DNA from: Thalassospira sp. TSL5-1
Lineage (GTDB): Bacteria; Pseudomonadota; Alphaproteobacteria; Rhodospirillales; Thalassospiraceae
NCBI RefSeq assembly: GCF_001907695.1
Contig: NZ_KV880642.1
Coordinates: forward strand, 64,434-122,117
Direction of reading: 5' to 3'
Length of the DNA: 57,684 bases
Made by a program: the position numbers and the translations under genes. Shown piece after piece: positions 37,263 to 45,271 of the stretch. A model generated the notes under the pieces. That model was not told the DNA's origin and ran no database searches. It saw nothing but the letters and a program-made list of their open reading frames with translations. Numbering within the stretch: position 1 is the first letter of the stretch; every line of letters starts with the position of its first letter.

Positions 37263-38213
37263 ATGCCAGCATATGATGATTTCCGCGAAAAACTGATTGA
37301 CCAATATGATGCGATGAGCCCACAGCTTCAGCGTGCGGCACGTTATATGCTGGATCATCCTGATGATGTTGCTCTTAAATCGATGCGCGCGCTGGCAATA
37401 GCTGCCGATGTGCCGGCCAGCACCCTTGTCCGGCTCATGAAAACCATCGGCATTGCCAGTTATCAGGAGTTTCGGTTGAGCTTTCAAAACCGATTGCGCG
37501 ATATACCGGCCAGTTACACGGGGCGTGCACGACAATTGCAGCATCGTGGCACAGTTGCGGAAACCACCGGAAGTGATGGTGATGATACCTCTCTCGAAAC
37601 CAGCAACACGACCGAAACAACCCTGATTGATGAAATTCTGCAGCAGGAGCTGGGCAATCTTGCGCATTCTTATGGGCCCGGGATGCGCTCTGCCCTGCGC
37701 GATGCCTGTATGCTTATTGAAAATGCCCGGCACGTTTTTGTGCTGGGGCGGCGCGGCGCGTTTCCTGCTGCCTTTCAATTTGCCTACGCCTATCGGTTTT
37801 TTGCCGACAATCTGACACTGGTTGATGGTGCCGCAGGCACATTTGGCGATCAATTGCGTGGTATGGGGCGGCGTGATGTTCTGTTGGCGGTCAGCCTGAG
37901 CCCCTATGCCAATGACAGCCTGCATGTGGTGGATTATGCGCTGACGCAAAAAACCGCCGTCATTAGTGTCACGGACTCAGATGTTTCCCCACTGGCGCGT
38001 CATGCCAGTGCTAACCTGCTAATTGCCGATGCCTCCCCATCGTTTTTTCAAAGTTTTACCGCAGCCACATCAATAATGCAGGCGCTGGTTGCCCTTTTGG
38101 TGGCACGCGGCGGTGAACCTGCACTTCAACAAATTGCCCGGGCCGAAAAACAGCTTTCGGCTTTCGAGACATACTGGCAGGACGCCAGTCCCAAACGGAA
38201 CACAAGATCATGA
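37263..38213 (+). CDS. MurR/RpiR-family transcriptional regulator
   Basis: This 316-aa regulator has an N-terminal RpiR helix-turn-helix (about 1-80; QLQRAARYMLDHPDDVALKS, ADVPASTLVRLMKTIGIASY) and a C-terminal SIS domain (about 130-285; HVFVLGRRGAFPAAFQFAYA, DVLLAVSLSPYANDSLHVVD, TAVISVTDSDVSPLA). SIS domains in this family bind phosphosugars or other small metabolites. The ATG at 37263 follows GCAGGACGAAT and has only a weak Shine-Dalgarno. Its stop overlaps the aminotransferase start as ATGA, so regulator and enzymes form one operon. The GTTTCA/TGAAAC inverted repeats upstream are likely its own operators. The ligand is probably the amino substrate or an intermediate of the pathway (inference). 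Confidence 0.9.
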   Translation: MPAYDDFREKLIDQYDAMSPQLQRAARYMLDHPDDVALKSMRALAIAADVPASTLVRLMKTIGIASYQEFRLSFQNRLRDIPASYTGRARQLQHRGTVAETTGSDGDDTSLETSNTTETTLIDEILQQELGNLAHSYGPGMRSALRDACMLIENARHVFVLGRRGAFPAAFQFAYAYRFFADNLTLVDGAAGTFGDQLRGMGRRDVLLAVSLSPYANDSLHVVDYALTQKTAVISVTDSDVSPLARHASANLLIADASPSFFQSFTAATSIMQALVALLVARGGEPALQQIARAEKQLSAFETYWQDASPKRNTRS

Positions 38214-39550
38214 CAACACATGTTTTACATCGTAACAGCCTTGTTCAGCCGCCGCGCGCCGTTGCGGGCGAGGGGATTTATATCATTGATGAAAACGGCA
38301 AACGGTATCTTGATGCGTCGGGCGGGGCGGCTGTTTCGTGCCTGGGGCATTCGGACCCGGATGTGCGGGCCGCGATTATTGAGCAGGTTGGAAAACTTGC
38401 CTACGCCCATTCCGGTTTCTTTTCATCCGATCCAATGGAAGAACTGGCTGACGACCTGATTGCCCATGCCGCGGCCGGTATGGAAAAGGTGTATTTTGTT
38501 TCCGGCGGGTCCGAGGCGGTTGAGGCTGCCCTGAAAATGGCGAGGCAATATTTTCTGGAAATTGGCGAGCCGGAGCGCAAATTTGTTATTGCCCGCCGAC
38601 AGAGCTATCACGGCAATACGCTGGGCGCGCTTTCGGTTGGTGGAAATATGTGGCGCAGACGGCAGTTTGAACCCCTGTTGATCGATGCCAGCCATGTTTC
38701 GCCCTGTTATGCCTATCGTGACCAGCAAATGGGCGAAACAGCCGAAGATTATGGATTGCGGGTGGCAAACGAGCTTGAAGACGCGATCCTGAAGCTGGGG
38801 GCAGGCCAGGTTGCCGCCTTTGTTGCCGAGCCGGTTGTGGGTGCAACATCGGGTGCGGTTGCTGCCGTGCCGGGCTATTTCAAACGCATTCGCGACATAT
38901 GCGACCAGTACGGTGTTTTGTTGATCCTTGATGAAGTGATGTGTGGCATGGGGCGCACCGGTACGCTTCATGCGATTGAGCAGGAAGGTATCTCGGGCGA
39001 TTTGCAAACGATTGCCAAGGGCCTTGGTGCGGGCTATCAGCCGATTGGTGCGGTACTGGTTTCAGGCAAAATTGACCGGGCCATTGCCAATGGCAGCGGG
39101 TTTTTTCAGCATGGGCATACCTATCAGGGCCATGCAACCGCCTGTGCTGCCGCCCTGGCAACCCAGCGGGCCATTCGGGGCAGGGGGCTTTTAGCAAATG
39201 TCGTAAAACAGGGGGAAACCCTGCAAAATGCGCTGATGACGCGCTTTGCCGATCATCCCTATATAGGTGATATTCGTGGGCGTGGTTTGTTTCGCGGTGT
39301 TGAATTTGTCGCCGATCGAACAACAAAACAGCCCTTTGACCCGTCCCTGAAAATTCATGCCAAAATCAAGAAAACCGCCTTTGAAAACGGGCTGATGTGC
39401 TATCCGATGGGCGGTACGATTGACGGGCAGCGCGGGGATCATGTGTTGTTTGCGCCGCCCTATATTGTGAAGGAAGAACAGATTGACGACATCGTGACCC
39501 TGTTTGCCAAAACTGTGGATCAGGTCTTTTCAGCAAAGGGGCAGAAATGA
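38210..39550 (+). CDS. Class III PLP-dependent aminotransferase
   Basis: This 446-aa enzyme belongs to the omega-/class III aminotransferases, which move an amino group from a substrate, often a non-alpha amine or amino acid, to a keto acid using pyridoxal phosphate. Features: SGGSEAVEAALKMARQY (98-114), RQSYHGNTLGALSVGG (130-145), LILDEVMCGMGRTG (238-251) with the PLP-ring Asp241, and TIAKGLGAGYQPIGAV with the Schiff-base Lys270. C-terminal signatures are DIRGRGLFRGVEFV and DHVLFAPPYIVKEEQIDDIV. It overlaps rpiR (ATGA, 4 bp) and the BKACE gene (ATGA, 4 bp), so the three are translationally coupled. Coupling to BKACE suggests that the product is a beta-keto acid, which would make the substrate a beta-amino acid. 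That step is inference. Confidence 0.92.
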   Translation: MTTHVLHRNSLVQPPRAVAGEGIYIIDENGKRYLDASGGAAVSCLGHSDPDVRAAIIEQVGKLAYAHSGFFSSDPMEELADDLIAHAAAGMEKVYFVSGGSEAVEAALKMARQYFLEIGEPERKFVIARRQSYHGNTLGALSVGGNMWRRRQFEPLLIDASHVSPCYAYRDQQMGETAEDYGLRVANELEDAILKLGAGQVAAFVAEPVVGATSGAVAAVPGYFKRIRDICDQYGVLLILDEVMCGMGRTGTLHAIEQEGISGDLQTIAKGLGAGYQPIGAVLVSGKIDRAIANGSGFFQHGHTYQGHATACAAALATQRAIRGRGLLANVVKQGETLQNALMTRFADHPYIGDIRGRGLFRGVEFVADRTTKQPFDPSLKIHAKIKKTAFENGLMCYPMGGTIDGQRGDHVLFAPPYIVKEEQIDDIVTLFAKTVDQVFSAKGQK

Positions 39551-40398
39551 GCCTTTATGCACAAACACCCGCCATCCTGGCTGTTGCCCCGAACGGCGCG
39601 CGCAAAATGCCAGCCGATTATCCGGGTTTGCCGATTACACCGGAAGATATTGCCCGCGAGGCGCGGGCCTGCCTTGAGGCTGGGGCATCGGTTATTCATT
39701 TGCATGTCCGAGATGATGAAGGCGGTCATAGCCTGGATACCGGGCGCTACCGTGAAGCGATACAGGAAATTCGCGCAGCCGTTGGCGAGGATATGCTGAT
39801 ACAGGTTACAAGCGAGGCGGTTGGCATTTATGAGGCCGACGCCCAGATGGCGATGGTGCGTGAATTGGTGCCCGAGGCGGTGTCGCTGGCCATTCGCGAA
39901 GTGGCACCAGAAGGTTGTGATGAAGGGGAATTTTCGGCTTTTTGTGCTTTCATGCGCGAGGCGGATATTTTGCCACAATTTATCCTGTATGCGCCGGAGG
40001 ATTTTGCGCGATATGCCGATCTGGTGGCGCGTGGTGTTATCCCTGGCCGGGGTTTTCCGCTGTTATATGTGTTGGGGCGTTATACCGAGGGGCAAAAATC
40101 CAGCCCAATTGATTTGCTGGCGTTTTTGGCGGCACCCGTTTTGCGCGACTACCCGCCGCTGGTGTCAAACTGGATGATGTGCGCCTTCGGACAACATGAA
40201 AACGCCTGTGCGATGGCGGCAATCGCGCTTGGCGGTCATGCCCGGATCGGTTTTGAAAATAATACCCTTTTGGTGGATGGAACGCCTGCCCCGTCCAATG
40301 CGGCGTTGATTGATCAGGTAAAAAAGGGTGTTTTGATGCTGGGGCGCCCGCTGGCGGGTGCAAAAGTAGCGCGCAAGTTGCTTCGTCCGGCGTGGTAA
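39547..40398 (+). CDS. Beta-keto acid cleavage enzyme (BKACE, DUF849 family)
   Basis: This 283-aa enzyme belongs to the family of 3-keto-5-aminohexanoate cleavage enzymes. It uses acetyl-CoA to cleave a beta-keto acid into acetoacetate and an acyl-CoA. Features: PNGARKMPADYPGLPITPED (15-34), the Zn-binding HLHVRD (51-56, His51/His53), LVPEAVSLAIREV, and the C-terminal GGHARIGFENN, which in the family carries part of the metal/active site. Family members differ in substrate pocket, so the actual keto acid is not readable from sequence. It overlaps the aminotransferase by 4 bp and has AAAGGGG as ribosome-binding site. It is the last enzyme before the transporter genes. Confidence 0.9.
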   Translation: MSLYAQTPAILAVAPNGARKMPADYPGLPITPEDIAREARACLEAGASVIHLHVRDDEGGHSLDTGRYREAIQEIRAAVGEDMLIQVTSEAVGIYEADAQMAMVRELVPEAVSLAIREVAPEGCDEGEFSAFCAFMREADILPQFILYAPEDFARYADLVARGVIPGRGFPLLYVLGRYTEGQKSSPIDLLAFLAAPVLRDYPPLVSNWMMCAFGQHENACAMAAIALGGHARIGFENNTLLVDGTPAPSNAALIDQVKKGVLMLGRPLAGAKVARKLLRPAW

Positions 40399-40419
40399 TA
40401 TCAAAAAAAGTTGAAAAAC

Positions 40420-40437
40420 CTGTGATATTGTTCACAG
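40420..40437. promoter_or_regulatory. CRP-like binding site
   Basis: CTGTGA (40420-40425) and TCACAG (40432-40437) are perfectly inverted around 6 bp, matching the TGTGA-N6-TCACA form of CRP/FNR-family sites. It lies 22 bp after the BKACE stop and about 170 bp upstream of the TRAP binding-protein gene. It could activate the transporter when preferred carbon is low. Which CRP-type protein binds is unknown. Confidence 0.6.
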
Positions 40438-40502
40438 TTTGGCGATAACGAGGGATCACTTCTCGCGCTGTTGGGTTCATAATTGTGCAGCTTTAAATAT
40501 AG

Positions 40503-40536
40503 TCCCCGGAATCGGGGGAGCCATCGCGTGCGATGG
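40503..40536 (+). promoter_or_regulatory. Two adjacent hairpins in the leader of the TRAP binding-protein gene
   Basis: CCCCG (40504-40508) pairs with CGGGG (40513-40517). CCATCGC (40521-40527) pairs with GCGATGG (40530-40536). Neither has a T-run. They lie 70-105 nt upstream of the start codon, so they may protect the 5' end of the transcript or act as a leader element. Confidence 0.4.
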
Positions 40537-40608
40537 TTCTGCGTCCAAATTCTGCTGTTGCTTTGCACAGTTGAATAAATCCAACAGGGTGTAAGGGAGT
40601 CAATCCTG

Positions 40609-41586
40609 ATGAAAAAGCTTGTTGCTATTGCAAGTGCGGTTGTGGCCTTGGCTGGGGTTTCGATGTTTTCGACCCAGGCATCAGCTGCTGACCAGAAATT
40701 TATTACCATCGGTACCGGTGGTGTAACCGGCGTTTATTATCCAACCGGCGGTGCGATCTGCCGTTTGGTCAATAAGGGCCGCAAGGACCACGGTATTCGG
40801 TGTTCGGTCGAATCTACCGGCGGGTCGGTTTACAACGTCAACACCATCCGCGCTGGTGAACTCGATATGGGCGTTGCCCAGTCCGATATCCAGTATTATG
40901 CCTATAACGGTACCGGCAAATTTGAAGATCAGGGTCCGTTCAAGGAACTGCGCGCTGTATTTTCGATCCATCCCGAGCCGTTCACCGTTGTCGCCCGTGC
41001 GGATTCCGGCATCAAAACCTTTGATGACCTGAAGGGCAAGCGCGTCAATATCGGTAATCCGGGTTCTGGTCAGCGCGACACGATGGATGTTGTGATGGCC
41101 GCCAAAGGCTGGAGCGTTGATGATTTCGCGCTGGCATCGGAATTGAAGCCGGCCGAACAGTCCCAGGCACTGTGCGATAACAAGATCGACGCCATGATCT
41201 ACACCGTTGGCCATCCGGCCGGTTCGATCCAGGAAGCCACGACGGCCTGTGATTCGGTTCTGGTTGACGTTTCCGGCCCGGAAATCGACAAGCTGGTTGC
41301 CGATAACCCTTATTACCGTATCGCCACCATTCCTGGCGGCATGTATCGCGGCAACCCGGAAGATGTGAAAACCTTTGGTGTTGGCGCAACCTTCGTTTCT
41401 TCGACCAATACTGATACCGACATTGTTTACAATGTGGTCAAAGCGGTTTTCGAGAATTTTGACGACTTCAAAAAGCTGCACCCGGCTTTTGCTGTTCTGA
41501 AAAAAGAAGAAATGATCAAAGACGGTCTGTCTGCTCCGCTGCATGACGGCGCTGTCAAATATTACAAGGAAGCCGGCCTGATGTAA
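40609..41586 (+). CDS. TRAP transporter binding protein, TAXI family
   Basis: This 325-aa periplasmic protein captures the substrate for the TRAP permease encoded next. The signal peptide [20 protein letters not shown] ends at ASA (cleavage near residue 26). TAXI-family marks follow: [20 protein letters not shown] (33-52), [40 protein letters not shown] and a Cys-rich pocket region ([20 protein letters not shown]). GGGAG 7-10 nt upstream of the ATG is a good ribosome-binding site. A terminator 11 bp after the stop separates it from the permease gene, so the binding protein can be made in excess. Known TAXI ligands include dicarboxylates and glutamate-like acids. The ligand here is unknown. 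Confidence 0.92.
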   Translation: MKKLVAIASAVVALAGVSMFSTQASAADQKFITIGTGGVTGVYYPTGGAICRLVNKGRKDHGIRCSVESTGGSVYNVNTIRAGELDMGVAQSDIQYYAYNGTGKFEDQGPFKELRAVFSIHPEPFTVVARADSGIKTFDDLKGKRVNIGNPGSGQRDTMDVVMAAKGWSVDDFALASELKPAEQSQALCDNKIDAMIYTVGHPAGSIQEATTACDSVLVDVSGPEIDKLVADNPYYRIATIPGGMYRGNPEDVKTFGVGATFVSSTNTDTDIVYNVVKAVFENFDDFKKLHPAFAVLKKEEMIKDGLSAPLHDGAVKYYKEAGLM

Positions 41587-41596
41587 GGTCGCTTTG

Positions 41597-41624
41597 AACG
41601 GGAGGTCTCCGGGCCTCCCGTTTT
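41597..41624 (+). terminator. Terminator or attenuator after the TRAP binding-protein gene
   Basis: AACGGGAGG (41597-41605) pairs with CCTCCCGTT (41614-41622), 8-nt loop, followed by TTTT. It sits between the binding-protein and permease genes and probably allows partial read-through, giving more binding protein than permease. Confidence 0.8.
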
Positions 41625-41768
41625 GCCTGTCTATCCTTTCCTGCGCGGGCATAAAAATTCAACGAAATCAAAAATATGTCCGTAAATGATCCCTGGCCTT
41701 TCCTGGCGGGGATCAATCAGGTTCTGGGTGAAACTAAACGGTAAAACCGTTTTGACCGGGGAACTAGC

Positions 41769-44381
41769 ATGACAAACGAACAACGTGCGACGGAAGGCAA
41801 TGATCGGGACCTCCAGGACCTGATTGCTGAATCCGATACTGGCGCGCGACAGCCTGGCGGTATAACTGCCCGAATTCTGCTTTTTGTGGCCGTGGCGTGG
41901 TCGGTGTTTCAGCTTTGGCTGGCATCGCCCTTGCCCTACATTTTTCATTTCGGCGTTTTCAACTCGACCGAAGCCCGTTCCATCCATCTTGCTTTTGCCG
42001 TGTTTTTGGCCTTTATGGCCTATCCGGCGTTTAAAAGTTCGCCCCGAACCTATATTCCGGTCCAGGATTGGGTTCAGGCATTGGTGGGTGCGTATTGCGC
42101 GGCTTACATCTATATCGCCTATGTCGAGCTTTCCAGTCGTCCGGGCTTGCCGACCACGATGGATCTGGTTGTTGCCGGTGTTGGCCTGGTCATGTTGCTT
42201 GAGGCGACCCGCCGTGCCCTTGGCCCGCCGCTGATGTGTGTGGCGCTGGTGTTTTTGGCCTATGTCTTTTTCGGCAATGCGGCCTGGGTGCCCGATGTGC
42301 TGCAATGGCGCGGGGCAAGTTTTTCCAAGGCTATGTCGCACCAATGGCTTACAACTGAAGGCGTGTTTGGGATCGCGCTTGGCGTTTCGACCAGCTTTGT
42401 GTTTTTATTTGTGCTGTTTGGCTCCCTGCTCGATAAGGCCGGGGCGGGTAACTATTTCATCAAGGTGGCCTTTGCCGCCCTGGGGCATATGCGCGGCGGT
42501 CCGGCAAAGGCAGCGGTGCTGTCATCGGCCATGACCGGGCTTATTTCCGGCTCCTCCATCGCGAACGTGGTCACGACCGGGACCTTTACCATCCCGCTAA
42601 TGAAACGGGTTGGTTTTCCAGGGGAAAAGGCCGGGGCGGTTGAAGTCGCATCCTCGGTTAATGGTCAGATCATGCCGCCGGTGATGGGGGCTGCTGCCTT
42701 TCTGATGGTGGAATATGTTGGTATTCCCTATCCCGAAGTCATCAAGCACGCCTTTTTGCCCGCGACCATTTCCTATCTTGCGCTGATCTATATCGTGCAT
42801 CTTGAGGCCCTTAAGGCTAATATGCAGGGCCTGCCGCGTCGCGACGAGCCGAATATGAAGCGCACGCTGTTGCGTTCGTTGATCTTCGTGTGCTCGCTGG
42901 TGATCCTCTCCGGGGTTGTCTATTACGCCCTGGAATGGCAGCAACGCCTGTTTGGTGATGCTGTTGGCTGGATTGTATCGGTTGAATGCGCGGTGATTTA
43001 TTTCGCAGGTCTTTATTACGCCTCGAAATATCCCGATCTGGAAATGGATGATCCCAACCAGCCGGTTGTTGAATTGCCTGCTTTGGGTGAAACGGCAAAG
43101 GCCGGTTTGCATTATTTGCTGCCGGTGGTTGTCTTGGTCTGGTTTTTGATGATCGAGCTGAAATCACCCGGTCTGTCGGCCTTTTGGGCGACGGTTCTGA
43201 TGATTTTCATCATGCTGACGCAAAAGCCGGTTAAGGCCTTTTTCCGCAAACAGCCGGATTCTATGTCGTTGTTTCGCACCGGGGTGATTGACGTTATTGA
43301 CGGTTTTGCCACCGGTGCGCGCAATATGATCGGCATTGGTGTTGCGACCGCCGCAGCCGGCATTATTGTTGGTACGGTTTCACTTACCGGCATTGGCCAG
43401 GTGATGGTTGAATTTGTCGAAATCATTTCGGGTGGCAACCTGATGCTGATTTTGATCATGACCGCCATTATCAGCCTGATCCTGGGCATGGGCCTGCCAA
43501 CCACGGCAAACTACATCGTGGTTTCCAGCCTGATGGCCCCGGTGATTGTGGAGCTTGGCGCACAGAATGGCCTGATCGTCCCGTTGATTGCGGTGCATCT
43601 GTTCGTGTTCTATTTCGGTATCATGGCCGATGTGACACCGCCGGTGGGGCTGGCATCCTTTGCGGCCGCCGCCATATCGGGCGCGGACCCGATGAAAACC
43701 GGTTTTGTTGCGTTTTTCTACAGCATGCGCACCGCGGTTTTGCCATTCCTGTTCCTGTTCAATACCCAGCTTTTGATGATCGGGATTGATCATGTGTTCG
43801 AGGCGATATGGGTGATTGTGGTGGCGATTATCGCCATGCTGGTCTTTGCGGCGGCGACAATGGGATATTTCTTTACCCGTTCGCGCCTGTGGGAAAGTGC
43901 GGCATTGCTTCTGATTGCCTTTACGCTTTTCCGCCCCGGGTTCTGGCTTGATTTGATCGAACCGCCGTTTAACAACGTCAACCCGGCCGAAATCGTTGAA
44001 AAGGTCGCGACCCTGCCAGCCAATACCAATTTGCGTATTGACGTGGAGGGCACCAGCCTGGAAGGCGATGAGGTTAAAAAATCGGTCATGTTGCCGCTGG
44101 GACCAAAGGCATCGGGCGAAGACCGCCTGTATAATGCCGGGATTGCGGTGCGTAACGAAGATGGCCGCATTTATGTGGATGACGTGGTTTTTGGCGGCCC
44201 GGCCGAAAAGGTAGGGATTGATTTTGATTATGAAATCACCGCCATTAAACTGGAGGCCGAACGGATGCCCAAGGAAGTGTTCTTTGCTCCTGCATTCCTG
44301 TTGCTGGGCTTGATCATCTTCCTCCAGCGCCGCCGTCATCGCCATCCTGATGGCACCCGTGCACCCGTCAAGGAGGGCTGA
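41769..44381 (+). CDS. TRAP transporter fused permease (DctQ-DctM) with C-terminal DUF3394-like domain
   Basis: This 870-aa inner-membrane protein joins the small and large TRAP permease subunits. About 40 polar N-terminal residues precede four DctQ-like segments (about 41-175). The DctM part then follows with SSAMTGLISGSSIANVVTTG (about 252-271), EVASSVNGQIMPPVMGAAAF and the signature LGMGLPTTANYIVVSSLMAP (about 573-592). After the last core segments, residues of about 735-840 form a soluble PDZ-like domain (DVEGTSLEGDEVKKS, DVVFGGPAEKVGIDFDYEIT) and a final membrane helix (FFAPAFLLLGLIIFLQ) with a basic tail, as in DUF3394-bearing permeases. The ATG at 41769 has GGGGAA upstream. The Usp gene starts 3 bp after the stop. 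Confidence 0.92.
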   Translation: MTNEQRATEGNDRDLQDLIAESDTGARQPGGITARILLFVAVAWSVFQLWLASPLPYIFHFGVFNSTEARSIHLAFAVFLAFMAYPAFKSSPRTYIPVQDWVQALVGAYCAAYIYIAYVELSSRPGLPTTMDLVVAGVGLVMLLEATRRALGPPLMCVALVFLAYVFFGNAAWVPDVLQWRGASFSKAMSHQWLTTEGVFGIALGVSTSFVFLFVLFGSLLDKAGAGNYFIKVAFAALGHMRGGPAKAAVLSSAMTGLISGSSIANVVTTGTFTIPLMKRVGFPGEKAGAVEVASSVNGQIMPPVMGAAAFLMVEYVGIPYPEVIKHAFLPATISYLALIYIVHLEALKANMQGLPRRDEPNMKRTLLRSLIFVCSLVILSGVVYYALEWQQRLFGDAVGWIVSVECAVIYFAGLYYASKYPDLEMDDPNQPVVELPALGETAKAGLHYLLPVVVLVWFLMIELKSPGLSAFWATVLMIFIMLTQKPVKAFFRKQPDSMSLFRTGVIDVIDGFATGARNMIGIGVATAAAGIIVGTVSLTGIGQVMVEFVEIISGGNLMLILIMTAIISLILGMGLPTTANYIVVSSLMAPVIVELGAQNGLIVPLIAVHLFVFYFGIMADVTPPVGLASFAAAAISGADPMKTGFVAFFYSMRTAVLPFLFLFNTQLLMIGIDHVFEAIWVIVVAIIAMLVFAAATMGYFFTRSRLWESAALLLIAFTLFRPGFWLDLIEPPFNNVNPAEIVEKVATLPANTNLRIDVEGTSLEGDEVKKSVMLPLGPKASGEDRLYNAGIAVRNEDGRIYVDDVVFGGPAEKVGIDFDYEITAIKLEAERMPKEVFFAPAFLLLGLIIFLQRRRHRHPDGTRAPVKEG

Positions 44382-44383
44382 AG

Positions 44384-44812
44384 ATGTATAAGGATATCCT
44401 TGTTACCGTCGATCTTGACCATGATTCGTCATGGAAAAAGGCCTTGCCTGCGGCCATTCGCGAGGCCCGCCAGGAAGGGGCGCGTCTGCATGTATTAACC
44501 GTTGTGCCAACGGTTGGCATGTCGATGGTCGGGCAGTTTTTCCCCAAGGGATACGAGAAAAAAGTTCTCGAAGCCTATAATGAACGGCTGCACGAATTTG
44601 TCGCCGCAAATGTCCCGGCGGAAATCAAGGTGCAGCACATTGTGGGCCAGGGCACGGTTTATGAGGTGATTTTGCAAATCGCCAAAAAAACCAATTGTGA
44701 CCTGATCGTCATGGGGGCACATCGACCGGAACTGAAAGACTATCTTTTGGGGCCAAATGCCGCACGCGTTGTGCGCCATGCCACCTGTTCGGTACTTGTC
44801 GTTCGCGACTGA
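44384..44812 (+). CDS. Universal stress protein (UspA family) of the TRAP operon
   Basis: This 142-aa cytoplasmic nucleotide-binding protein is comparable to TeaD, the Usp subunit that tunes a TRAP transporter in Halomonas. The core is YKDILVTVDLDHDSSWKKAL at the start, HVLTVVPTVGM, and the C-terminal VMGAHRPELKDYLLGPNAAR and VVRHATCSVLVVRD. The usual ATP-binding pattern is G-x2-G-x9-G-(S/T). Here the first part reads GAHR rather than GSHG and the last part GPN, so ATP binding may be altered. An AAGGAGG ribosome-binding site lies at the end of the permease gene, only 3 bp separate the genes, and a strong terminator follows. It probably regulates the permease in response to nucleotide levels (inference). 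Confidence 0.9.
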   Translation: MYKDILVTVDLDHDSSWKKALPAAIREARQEGARLHVLTVVPTVGMSMVGQFFPKGYEKKVLEAYNERLHEFVAANVPAEIKVQHIVGQGTVYEVILQIAKKTNCDLIVMGAHRPELKDYLLGPNAARVVRHATCSVLVVRD

Positions 44813-44838
44813 CCCTTATCTTTATTCGGTATGTATCT

Positions 44839-44870
44839 GGCGGGCACGAAAAATCGTGCCCGCCTTTTTT
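44839..44870 (+). terminator. Terminator of the TRAP operon
   Basis: GGCGGGCACGA (44839-44849) pairs with TCGTGCCCGCC (44854-44864), loop AAAA, followed by six T. This is an 11-bp GC-rich stem, 26 bp after the Usp stop. Confidence 0.93.
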
Positions 44871-45271
44871 GTCGTCATGTAGTGAATTGCAACCCATGAT
44901 AGCAGTTCGACAGAGGGCTGATTTTGCCAAAGGTCTATATTTTTAAGGGCTTAATACTATACCCAATGGTGTGTGGGGCGATGCTTGGTCTCTGTTGTGA
45001 CCATCGGTCTTGATAAGGCAATGATTCAAAAGATTTTTTGTAAAAAAAGATAATATTTTTCAATGTGCTGAGTTGTTTTTTATCACGGGGCCGGAGAAGC
45101 TGCCTGCGGGTCGGGAAAATAAATTCTGTCAGTATTTGTCAGAATTTTCGAGTCCAGTTTGCTCTTTGTTTATTGTATAAATTTTTGTAGTTACCACTAT
45201 GGTATAGTTGTGTCTGCATTTGGGGTGCGGACGTGGGGATCTCAGTGACATTCGAGAAAAGGCGTCATTCG
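44871..45271. other. Promoter region of the giant LEPR-XLL gene
   Basis: About 400 bp without a gene, AT-rich near 45020-45190. A small inverted repeat, TACCA (45192-45196) and TGGTA (45200-45204), lies 50-80 bp upstream of the start and could be an operator. I could not fix promoter boxes with confidence. Confidence 0.45.

Noticed and set aside
38423..39007. Minus-strand frames opposite the aminotransferase gene
   Set aside because: The plus strand encodes a complete PLP enzyme with all key motifs. The opposite frames show no domain.
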